Source: Thermoplasmata archaeon
GTDB taxonomy: Archaea; Thermoplasmatota; E2; UBA202; DSCA01
Direction of reading: 5' to 3'
Length of the DNA stretch: 12,006 nt
Assembly (NCBI GenBank): GCA_021159125.1
Contig: JAGGSL010000009.1
Location: 1 to 12,006, forward strand
A model generated the notes under the pieces. It worked only from the letters and a program-made list of their open reading frames with translations. It had not been told where the DNA came from and did no database searches. The position numbers and the translations under genes are program-made. Below are positions 6,575 to 12,006 of the stretch, piece after piece; the first letter of the stretch is position 1, and each line of letters opens with the position of its first letter.

Positions 6575-7225
6575 CTATTTCTGTATCGCTGCTTTCAACT
6601 CCTGAACAAATGCCTCTTCCGGAAGTGCTCCCACGAACTCATATTTGTCGTTTATCACTGTCTTCGGAACACCGCTCACATTGTATTTCTGGGAAAGCTG
6701 CGGGAATTCCACTGCCTCGACCATGTCTGCCTTTATGTTGTCATTCTCAATCGCCGCCTGATGTGCAAGATGGACTGCCGAAGGACAATAAGGGCATGTC
6801 GGGGTTACAAAAACCTGGATATGCATTGGTTTATCTATCTTTGCTATCTCTTCCTTTGATTCCTTGCTTAGAGATGTTTCTCCCTTCGAAACCTCAATTA
6901 TGTCATGAATAAGGGTTGTGAACTCGTAGCCGGAAGGAATGCCGTAAAATTTAACGCCATAGTCCTTCTTTCCTATTATTGAAATTGCGGGAATCTTATC
7001 TATACCGTATTCCTCTGCTTTTTCCTTGTCATCCAGAAAATGGTAAATCTCTGCCTCTATCTTATCGCTGAGAGTGGCAAGCGTCTCAACTATCTCCCTC
7101 GTTTCCTGGCAGAACCTGCATTCGTGGTCATGCTGGGTGAACATAACCAGTGTCACCTTATCTTCAAGCTGCCCTTCAAATTCTTTTTTCAGGTATTCCT
7201 GATCCTCATCACTTATCAAAGCCAT
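6575..7225 (-). CDS. Glutaredoxin-like protein disulfide oxidoreductase (PDO), two thioredoxin folds
   Basis: This 216-residue protein is built from two thioredoxin-fold units, as in archaeal PDO. The first has the redox pair Cys36-Arg-Phe-Cys39 with the cis-proline loop at Ile78-Pro79. The second has Cys144-Pro-Tyr-Cys147 (TPTCPYCPSAV) with Val186-Pro187. Archaeal PDOs use the C-terminal CPYC as the main dithiol/disulfide centre and help form or rearrange disulfides in cytoplasmic proteins; the enzyme is especially common in thermophiles. No signal peptide is present, so it is cytoplasmic. It is transcribed alone, divergent from the nucleotidyltransferase gene. GGTGAT lies nine bases before the ATG, but TATA spacing suggests transcription starts near the ATG, so that site may not be used. 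Identification is firm; the physiological partner (a thioredoxin reductase homologue) is not in this window. Confidence 0.93.
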   Translation of the reverse strand: MALISDEDQEYLKKEFEGQLEDKVTLVMFTQHDHECRFCQETREIVETLATLSDKIEAEIYHFLDDKEKAEEYGIDKIPAISIIGKKDYGVKFYGIPSGYEFTTLIHDIIEVSKGETSLSKESKEEIAKIDKPMHIQVFVTPTCPYCPSAVHLAHQAAIENDNIKADMVEAVEFPQLSQKYNVSGVPKTVINDKYEFVGALPEEAFVQELKAAIQK

Positions 7226-7244
7226 GAGCAGGCAATCACCCCTA

Positions 7245-7255
7245 CTATATAAAAA
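7245..7255 (-). promoter_or_regulatory. TATA box for the disulfide oxidoreductase gene
   Basis: TTTTTATATAG on the minus strand is centred about 25 bases before ATG 7225, in the 79-base divergent intergenic region. Confidence 0.6.
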
Positions 7256-7273
7256 TTTCGCAGCCGAAAAGAT

Positions 7274-7284
7274 AAAGATTTAAG
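7274..7284 (+). promoter_or_regulatory. TATA-like element for the nucleotidyltransferase gene
   Basis: AAAGATTTAAG, preceded by purine-rich CGAAAAGAT that could serve as a TFB-recognition element, is centred about 26 bases before ATG 7305. There is no Shine-Dalgarno site between. It is back to back with the divergent TATA box at 7245-7255. Confidence 0.5.
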
Positions 7285-7304
7285 AGCGGTTAGCATTTAT
7301 CATC

Positions 7305-8327
7305 ATGCAGGCGGTGATACTTGCAGGGGGATTCGGCACACGACTTGCGCCGCTCACATATACGAGGGCAAAGCCGATGCTGCCCATTTTAAACAAACCG
7401 ATGCTCCATCATCTTATAGATTCCTTGCCTCAGGAAACAGAAATAATACTTGCCACAAATTATAGAACAGAGCAGATAAATGACTATTTCAAAAAGGAAG
7501 GCATAGACATAAAAATAAACAGGGAGCCAGAGCCATTGGGGACAGGGGGCGCCACGAAATACGCAGAAGATTACATAGACGGAACATTCATGGTTCTGAA
7601 CGGGGACATCATCTCCTCTCTGAATATCAGAAAATTCATACAGTTCCACAAAAAAAACAAAGCGACGGCGACAATATCCCTCTGGCCTGTAAAAAATGTA
7701 TGGGAATTTGGAGTCGTGGCCATCAAGCCCGACGGCAGAATAACAAATTTTGTAGAAAAGCCCAGGAAGGAGGAGGCACCTTCAAATCTCATAAATGCAG
7801 GGGCATACTGCCTTGAGCCTGAAATACTGGATTACATAGAAAAAGGGCGGCTGGTTTCAATGGAGAAGGAAATCTTTCCGAAAATAATAGGAGAAGGGAA
7901 ACGTTTTTACGGTTATACTTTCAACGGTTTCTGGATAGATGTGGGCAGACCGAGCAGTTACATAGAAGTAAATAAAATACTTCTGGAGAGAAACAGGTTG
8001 AACTATCTGGCGGGAGAAAACTGCGATATTAAAGGAAGGCTGGAGGAAAGCTGCGTGGGAAATGGAACGAAAATAGGGAAGAAAAGCAGGGTTTTCTCGT
8101 CCGTCATATACGAGAACTGCAACATCGGGATAAATGCAATTATAGAGAACTGCATAGTCGGCTCGGATTGCACAATCGGGGATAACGTTATCCTCAGAGA
8201 TTCCATCATCGGTGACGGGGAGGAAATAAAGGATGGGACAAAAATAGAAGGTGAGAAAGTGTGGAGTAAACCCGTGCCAGAAGGCTATCCCGAAAAGCAG
8301 ATAGGAAATGCCCTAAAAGATGACTAA
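7305..8327 (+). CDS. Sugar-1-phosphate nucleotidyltransferase (mannose-1-P guanylyltransferase-like)
   Basis: A 340-residue protein with an N-terminal nucleotidyltransferase domain (1-230) and a left-handed beta-helix tail of hexapeptide repeats (about 239-318). Visible motifs are the nucleotide-binding GGFGTRL (8-14), KPMLP (23-27), PLGTGGA (77-83), metal-binding Asn-Gly-Asp (99-101), EKP (151-153), NAG (164-166) and GFWIDVG (208-214). It should join a sugar-1-phosphate to an NTP, releasing pyrophosphate. GFWIDVGRPSSYI and the 340-residue length resemble GDP-mannose pyrophosphorylase more than the longer archaeal GlmU-like enzymes. The next gene is a GlmM-type mutase, so UDP-GlcNAc or UDP-glucose is also possible; sequence alone does not settle the base or sugar. 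It would supply activated sugars for glycoprotein, polysaccharide or lipid synthesis. It is first in the rightward gene group, with an apparently leaderless start. Confidence 0.9.
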   Translation: MQAVILAGGFGTRLAPLTYTRAKPMLPILNKPMLHHLIDSLPQETEIILATNYRTEQINDYFKKEGIDIKINREPEPLGTGGATKYAEDYIDGTFMVLNGDIISSLNIRKFIQFHKKNKATATISLWPVKNVWEFGVVAIKPDGRITNFVEKPRKEEAPSNLINAGAYCLEPEILDYIEKGRLVSMEKEIFPKIIGEGKRFYGYTFNGFWIDVGRPSSYIEVNKILLERNRLNYLAGENCDIKGRLEESCVGNGTKIGKKSRVFSSVIYENCNIGINAIIENCIVGSDCTIGDNVILRDSIIGDGEEIKDGTKIEGEKVWSKPVPEGYPEKQIGNALKDD

Positions 8328-8338
8328 TTTTTTATAAT
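8328..8338 (+). promoter_or_regulatory. TATA box for the phosphohexomutase gene, overlapping a T6 run
   Basis: TTTTTTATAAT directly follows the nucleotidyltransferase stop codon and is centred about 24 bases before ATG 8357. The T6 run could also act as a U-tract terminator for the upstream gene. No Shine-Dalgarno site precedes the ATG. Confidence 0.5.
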
Positions 8339-8356
8339 TTGCTGCATTACTCAATC

Positions 8357-9715
8357 ATGTCCCGTCTGTTTGGAACAAATGGAGTGAGAGGAGTAACAAA
8401 TGAAGACATGAATGCTGAGCTTGCCCTGAAACTCGGCAAATCAATAGGAACTTTTTTTGGAGGGGATATTGCTATAGGAACAGATACAAGAACGTCAAAT
8501 GAGTTGCTTAAAAATGCCGCCATAGCAGGCTTGCTTTCCACGGGATGCAATGTTTTCGATGCCGGAATGCTTCCGTCTCCGGCTTTGCAGTATTATGTAA
8601 AAAAAAGCGATAAGAAAGCGGGGGTCATAATAACCGCTTCCCACAATCCTCCTGAATTCAACGGGATAAAGGTCATTGACGAAGATGGCACGGAACTGGG
8701 GAAGGATAAGGAGGATAAAATAGAGGACATTTATTTCAACGAAAAATGGGCGGCAGCGAAATGGAATGAAATAGGAAAGCTGCACAAAATAGATGCAACT
8801 GAAGAATATATCAATGCAGTTGTAGGAAGGGTAGATGCAAACAAAATAAGAGAGAAGGGCTTCACGGTCGTGCTGGACTGCGGAAACGGGGCAGGCAGCC
8901 ATGTTGAGCCGTATATCATGTCAAGATTGGGATGCAAGGTTATAACGCTGAACAGCCAGCCAGATGGGAGATTTCCCGGAAGAAATGCAGAGCCCATAAA
9001 GGAAAACGTCTCTGATTTGATGAGAATGGTGAAGGAATGCGGGGCAGACATAGGCATAGCGTATGACGGAGATGCTGACCGGGCGATATTTATTGACGAA
9101 AGAGGGGAATACATCTACGGGGACAAAACACTTGCAATAGTATCCGGATATATGGCCGAAAAGAAAGGAGGAGTTATTGTCACTCCTGTGTCCACTTCAA
9201 GCTGCGTCGAGGAATTTGTAAGAAAAAAGGGCGGCAGAGTTGTCTACACAAAAGTTGGCTCGCCAATTGTTGCAAGAAAGATGATTGAGGTCGGGGCGAC
9301 CTTCGGCGGAGAAGAGAACGGAGGGCTGATATTTCCGGAACACCAGTACTGCAGAGACGGAGGCATGGCATCTGCGGCAATTCTGGAGATTATGGCCGTA
9401 AGGGGCAAAAAACTCTCTGAGCTTGTGGCGGAGATTCCGGAATACCATCTTGCAAAGACAAAAGTGAAATGCAGCAATGAAAAGAAGAAAGAGGTTATGG
9501 AAGCATTTGTGAAAAATGAGGAGGGCAATGTAGATCTAACAGATGGAGCGAAAATTTACATGGAGAATGGCTGGGTGCTTGTCCGCCCTTCAGGCACAGA
9601 GCCCATAATAAGAATATATGCAGAGAGCAAGGAAAAAGAAATGGCGGGCAGGCTGGCGGACGAATATAAAAAGAAGATTGAGGAAATAATAGCGGAAAAA
9701 GGTTATATTTCATAA
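8357..9715 (+). CDS. glmM: Phosphohexomutase of the GlmM type (phosphoglucosamine mutase/phosphomannomutase)
   Basis: A 452-residue alpha-D-phosphohexomutase opening MSRLFGTNGVRGVTNEDM, the usual GlmM start. The four domains show their signatures: the phospho-serine loop TASHNPPEFNG with catalytic Ser95, the magnesium loop DGDADR (237-242), the sugar-binding GGEENGG (317-323), and the phosphate-binding RPSGTEP (410-416). It interconverts hexosamine- or hexose-6-phosphate and the 1-phosphate, the step just before nucleotidyl transfer by the neighbouring gene's product. Archaeal members may accept glucosamine-, glucose- or mannose-phosphates, so the symbol reflects closest resemblance, not a proven substrate. 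I use ATG 8357; an in-frame TTG at 8339 would add six residues foreign to the family and overlap the TATA box. It starts 29 bases after the upstream gene. Confidence 0.92.
   Translation: MSRLFGTNGVRGVTNEDMNAELALKLGKSIGTFFGGDIAIGTDTRTSNELLKNAAIAGLLSTGCNVFDAGMLPSPALQYYVKKSDKKAGVIITASHNPPEFNGIKVIDEDGTELGKDKEDKIEDIYFNEKWAAAKWNEIGKLHKIDATEEYINAVVGRVDANKIREKGFTVVLDCGNGAGSHVEPYIMSRLGCKVITLNSQPDGRFPGRNAEPIKENVSDLMRMVKECGADIGIAYDGDADRAIFIDERGEYIYGDKTLAIVSGYMAEKKGGVIVTPVSTSSCVEEFVRKKGGRVVYTKVGSPIVARKMIEVGATFGGEENGGLIFPEHQYCRDGGMASAAILEIMAVRGKKLSELVAEIPEYHLAKTKVKCSNEKKKEVMEAFVKNEEGNVDLTDGAKIYMENGWVLVRPSGTEPIIRIYAESKEKEMAGRLADEYKKKIEEIIAEKGYIS
9702..9710 (+). promoter_or_regulatory. TATA box for the aminotransferase gene, inside the end of glmM
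   Basis: GTTATATTT overlaps the last codons of glmM and is centred about 25 bases before ATG 9731. There is no Shine-Dalgarno site before the start, suggesting separate leaderless transcription despite the 15-base gap. Confidence 0.45.
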
Positions 9716-9730
9716 TCAGATACCCATCCC

Positions 9731-10975
9731 ATGCCCGAACTTTCCGACCTGTTGAAGGACATGATGGGAAAGCCATCGCCCATACGCCAGATAATGAAGA
9801 TGGCGAGCAACAAAAACATAATAAACATGGGGCTCGACCCCGATGAAGTTATTTCATACGGAGGAGGATGGGTGGGGCACCACGCTCCTGAACTTTTCAG
9901 GCAGAAGTATGCAGAGATATGTTCTGACAGGGAGAGATTTCATGATGCGGGAAAATACAGCCCAACCCTCGGATTTCCGGAAGCGAGAAAGGCAATAGCA
10001 TCCATGGAAAAGGAACTTTTCGGGATAGACCTGCAGGAGGAAAATGTAATTATAGGGGCAGCATCCACTCAGCTCACCCACGATATTTTCATCACGCTTG
10101 CAAATTCAGGGGACAATGTGCTCATGCTTGACCCCACCTATGCGAACTATGAAGGGCAGGTCGAGATGGCGCTTCGGGAAAGCAGGATTGTGCGCCTTCC
10201 TGTTCTTGAGCCGGAAAGCTGGGAGTATATTCCTTCAAAGAATGAGCTGGTAGAGAATTTCAAAGAAATTGTGGGGAGAGAGAAGCCGAAAATCGTTATT
10301 TTCCCCTCGCCGGATAACCCGTCATCACAGATTATTCCTCACGAAGTGGTGAAAGCTTTTATGGACATATGCGAGGAGAAGCATATTTTTCTGGTCATTG
10401 ACCATGCATACAAAACACAGTGCTTTGACAGACCGCCAGCCTATTTCTCATGGAGTCCCAATGATTACCCATATCTGGTAACCATCCACTCTAATTCAAA
10501 GTGGTGCAGGGGGCTGGGGCGGCGGCTTGGATGGGTCGAGGCGCATCCAGATGTCATTGACGGCATGGAAAGAACCCAGCAATGCTCCATACTCTGCCCC
10601 GACACGCTCCATCAGATGGCTATGACAGAATATCTGGAGCAGGCATTACAGGACGGCTCTTTGAAAAAGTATCTGGATGACAGCAGGGCGGCATACAAAA
10701 GAGCGGCAGATGTGACCGTGAAGGCAATAGACGAGCACCTTGGAATGCCCTGCCTTGTTCCTCAGGGAGGACTATACACGCTAATGAAGGTTGATGAGGA
10801 CGGAGATGAATTTGTGAAAAGGGTATTGAAAAATACAGGCGTGCTTTTCATCCCCGGCAAGGGATTCGGCTCGACGCTGGAAAGGGGCGTCAGAATAAGT
10901 TACGGGCCACATGTGGAGAATGTCGAAGTCATAAAGGAAGGATTTGAAAGGGTGGCTGAATATCTGGGAAAATAG
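9731..10975 (+). CDS. PLP-dependent aminotransferase, class I/II (fold type I), specificity unknown
   Basis: A 414-residue fold-type I aminotransferase. Visible features in order: the substrate-entry segment YGGGWVGHHAPE (43-54), YSPTLGFPEARKAI (76-89), the cofactor loop PSPDNPSSQ with Asn196, DHAYK with Asp224 (binds the pyridine nitrogen) and Tyr227, the PLP lysine Lys257 in HSNSKWCRGLGRRLGW, and GVRISYG with the Arg (about 393) expected to bind the substrate carboxylate. It should transfer amino groups between an amino acid and a 2-oxo acid in the cytoplasm. I cannot name the substrate. KWCRGLGRRLGW after the lysine is unusual compared with the common SK-x-x-x-x-PGLRLG pattern, so it may be a lineage-specific subfamily. 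The genomic link to glmM does not by itself imply a sugar substrate; sugar aminotransferases are usually of the DegT family, which this is not. Confidence 0.88.
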   Translation: MPELSDLLKDMMGKPSPIRQIMKMASNKNIINMGLDPDEVISYGGGWVGHHAPELFRQKYAEICSDRERFHDAGKYSPTLGFPEARKAIASMEKELFGIDLQEENVIIGAASTQLTHDIFITLANSGDNVLMLDPTYANYEGQVEMALRESRIVRLPVLEPESWEYIPSKNELVENFKEIVGREKPKIVIFPSPDNPSSQIIPHEVVKAFMDICEEKHIFLVIDHAYKTQCFDRPPAYFSWSPNDYPYLVTIHSNSKWCRGLGRRLGWVEAHPDVIDGMERTQQCSILCPDTLHQMAMTEYLEQALQDGSLKKYLDDSRAAYKRAADVTVKAIDEHLGMPCLVPQGGLYTLMKVDEDGDEFVKRVLKNTGVLFIPGKGFGSTLERGVRISYGPHVENVEVIKEGFERVAEYLGK

Positions 10976-11058
10976 GAAAATTTATTGGAAATATAAACAA
11001 CATCTGCTCTCCTTTATCCCACAAACAGGCATATAAAGTCCCATTGCATTTAAATGTC
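10976..11058 (+). promoter_or_regulatory. Intergenic region with two TATA-like elements
   Basis: CATATAAA at 11030-11037 is centred about 25 bases before ATG 11059 and is the likely promoter of the small membrane protein gene. A second, similar ATATAAAC at 10991-10998 lies 40 bases upstream. If used, transcription would begin near 11020 and give a leader of about 40 bases, so two start sites are possible. No Shine-Dalgarno site is visible before the ATG. Confidence 0.5.
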
Positions 11059-11331
11059 ATGAAAGAAAGGGATAAGAAAGCATATGAAGGAGATATAATA
11101 GGCTGGAAGGTCGGTTGGAAGGGATTTGGAAGAAGCTACGGCTCAACAAAACCCCCAAAGGCGAACATTATCGATTATATTGCCTTTTTATTTGCATTCG
11201 CTGGCATTGTTCTTTCATTTGCTGGCCTCTATATGGAAATGTTATTCTCGTTTGGGATTCTGCTGCTTTTCATCAGCCTATTTACCGAATTGGCATCTCT
11301 TCTTATTGGTAGATTAAAAAGGAGGAATTAA
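11059..11331 (+). CDS. Small two-helix membrane protein, unknown function
   Basis: I do not recognise this 90-residue protein. Residues 1-36 are charged and glycine-rich (GDIIGWKVGWKGFGRSYG), probably cytoplasmic. Two hydrophobic helices follow, about 37-57 and 60-84, and the tail is basic (GRLKRRN), suggesting both ends are on the cytoplasmic side. I use ATG 11059 with the TATA box at 11030-11037; an in-frame TTG at 11044 would add five residues but lies only about ten bases from the TATA centre. Its last bases overlap an opposite-strand hydrophobic frame (see 11314-11503). Codon use resembles its neighbours only loosely and the gene is short, so it is probable rather than certain. Confidence 0.65.
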   Translation: MKERDKKAYEGDIIGWKVGWKGFGRSYGSTKPPKANIIDYIAFLFAFAGIVLSFAGLYMEMLFSFGILLLFISLFTELASLLIGRLKRRN

Positions 11332-11503
11332 CCATAATTCATAATAAACATGACCAATACAATTCACCATGATAATTAAGATATCAGCAATACTCGAGCT
11401 TATTCCTGTCATTTCAAGAAATGATTTATGGAAGACTTGATAACTTAATAAACCAAGAAATATTCCCGCCGTAATAAAAAATCAAGGCTGTAACAATCTC
11501 CAA
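11314..11503 (-). pseudogene. Possible small membrane protein broken by one extra base in an A6 run
   Basis: On the minus strand a frame from TTG 11503 reads LEIVTALI and then leaves register at a T6 run (A6 on the plus strand, 11476-11481). Removing one T continues it as FITAGIFLGLLSYQVF and on to a stop at 11314-11316, giving 62 residues with two hydrophobic helices and ending ELWLIPPF. Read as given, only 55 residues after the in-frame TGA at 11484-11482 are open, with an internal ATG at 11412. The frame starts one base after the stop of the beta-helix remnant. The region is AT-rich, where hydrophobic frames arise easily by chance, so this is a hypothesis. No family is recognised. Confidence 0.25.
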
Positions 11504-11504
11504 C

Positions 11505-11855
11505 TTATTCGTGTTTGTTTATAAGCCATGGGAAATAAAATACTTTCCCTAGAATATTTACAATTTTGTCTCCCCTTATGTGAATAAGATGACTTGGCCC
11601 CCACTTGCTGCCCCAGTAATTGTAGCGGGCGTTACAAAATGAATAATAAGATTCAATACCTATTTTATTGTCAATGATGTTGTTGCAATTGATAGTGGCT
11701 TCGGACTTCCAAAGGTCAAATCCTTTTTCATTGTAAAAAATATTGCAGTAGCGAATTGATATATTTTTATTGTCAGCAATTCTTATTGCTTTTTCATTGT
11801 AAAAGGCACTGCAATTTTCGATAATAATCAGTGTTCTGAAGCTGAGGTTTGTCCA
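11505..11855 (-). pseudogene. C-terminal remnant of a parallel beta-helix (NosD/PbH1-type) protein
   Basis: The minus strand is open for 116 codons after a TGA at 11858-11856, but has no ATG, GTG or TTG near its start, so gene finders miss it. It shows beta-helix rungs: FYNEK occurs twice, 22 residues apart, the classic rung length, with Asn/Ile-rich text such as NISIRYCNIFYNEKG. The motif NARYNYWGSKWGPSH matches the NxxxNYWG...GPS block that closes many archaeal surface beta-helix domains, and GDKIV then FPWL follow as expected. Such proteins are secreted or S-layer-associated and bind or modify carbohydrates. Upstream (11908-11831) an adjacent frame reads YSKYGVALSDGQTSASE, which fits one more rung and would join after a one-base change; it is itself preceded by a TGA at 11911-11909. 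A degraded gene, or one with errors, is likely. It carries more ATT codons than the core genes. Confidence 0.7.
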
Positions 11856-12006
11856 TCAGACAAGGCCACACCATATTTCGAATATATTTTGAAGAGTGAA
11901 AGCCATCCTCACAAGGAGAGAGTTTCAGACGTCTGACCAGTATCGACCGCAGGAAAATTATAAAGGTTATAAACATCAACTGCATTTTCATATAATGAGC
12001 CGTGCC
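11856..12006. other. Right-end stretch without an intact gene
   Basis: Nothing intact is visible. On the minus strand one frame is open from the window edge to the TGA at 11911 and reads YENAVDVYNLYNFPAVDTG, possibly the upstream part of the degraded beta-helix gene. Another frame begins MKMQLMFITFIIFL at 11991, like a short signal peptide, and stops at 11794; it overlaps the beta-helix frame and I do not accept it as a gene. A 12-base palindrome, TCAGACGTCTGA, lies at 11925-11936. Confidence 0.4.

Noticed and set aside
7234..7239. GGTGAT upstream of the disulfide oxidoreductase start as its ribosome site
   Set aside because: The TATA box spacing places transcription start at or next to the ATG, so this site would probably not be in the mRNA; left unassigned.
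8495..8902. 135-codon open frame on the minus strand
   Set aside because: Antisense to the glmM gene, overlapping its phospho-serine loop; no domain recognisable.
11723..11804. Direct repeat CTTTTTCATTGTAAAA, two copies 66 bases apart
   Set aside because: Considered as a CRISPR-like or mobile-element repeat, but it encodes the repeated FYNEK rung of the beta-helix protein, and 66 bases equals the 22-residue rung period.
11794..11991. 65-codon open frame with a signal-peptide-like start on the minus strand
   Set aside because: Its second half overlaps the beta-helix frame out of register, and beyond the hydrophobic start nothing resembles a protein family; more likely part of the degraded gene.
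1..12006. Search for CRISPR arrays, tRNA/rRNA genes, transposases and phage or defence genes
   Set aside because: No regularly spaced repeats, cloverleaf sequence, transposase or integrase motifs or toxin-antitoxin pair were seen by eye on either strand.

Overview
This window looks like part of an archaeal chromosome, most likely euryarchaeal and possibly of the Thermoplasmatota. The grounds are an archaeal translation/transcription cluster (Pus10, ribosomal protein L21e, RNA polymerase subunit Rpo4/RpoF, a DUF655 protein and KsgA/Dim1), a PAC2-family proteasome chaperone, a two-domain protein disulfide oxidoreductase, and TATA boxes about 25 nt upstream of start codons. The lineage below archaeal level is an inference; there is no rRNA gene to settle it. 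Base composition is roughly mid-40s % GC over the genes and about one third GC in the last 670 bases (hand count).

Layout. Bases 1-1091 (+) hold the 3' part of a secreted gingipain-like (C25) cysteine peptidase. Bases 1108-5241 (-) are a tight six-gene run, transcribed in the order pus10, rpl21e, rpoF, DUF655, ksgA, M24 peptidase, with overlaps or gaps of only a few bases; it covers tRNA modification, the ribosome, RNA polymerase and rRNA methylation, ending with an Xaa-Pro-dipeptidase-like enzyme. Bases 5283-7225 (-) hold three single genes, each with its own TATA box: a zinc-ribbon membrane protein, a PAC2 protein ending in a proteasome-docking-like Met-Tyr-Gly, and the protein disulfide oxidoreductase. 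A divergent promoter region at 7226-7304 then leads to a rightward group: sugar-1-phosphate nucleotidyltransferase, GlmM-type phosphohexomutase, a class I/II aminotransferase and a small two-helix membrane protein. The first two would together turn a hexose-6-phosphate into a nucleotide sugar for glycans or lipids.

The right end (11332-12006) has no intact gene. On the minus strand it carries a C-terminal piece of a parallel beta-helix (NosD/PbH1-type) surface protein with no usable start codon and a probable upstream frameshift. Just downstream is a hydrophobic frame that would become one 62-residue, two-helix membrane protein if one base were removed from an A6 run. I read this as a decaying or frameshifted AT-rich patch.

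I see no CRISPR array, transposase, defence island, tRNA or rRNA. Most of the window is conserved archaeal housekeeping. The observations most worth a second look are the hidden beta-helix remnant and its frameshifted neighbour, the C-terminal HbYX-like tripeptide on the PAC2 protein, an Arg-to-Leu change beside the Pus10 catalytic loop, and the clean split between apparently leaderless genes and operon-internal genes that mostly have Shine-Dalgarno sites.
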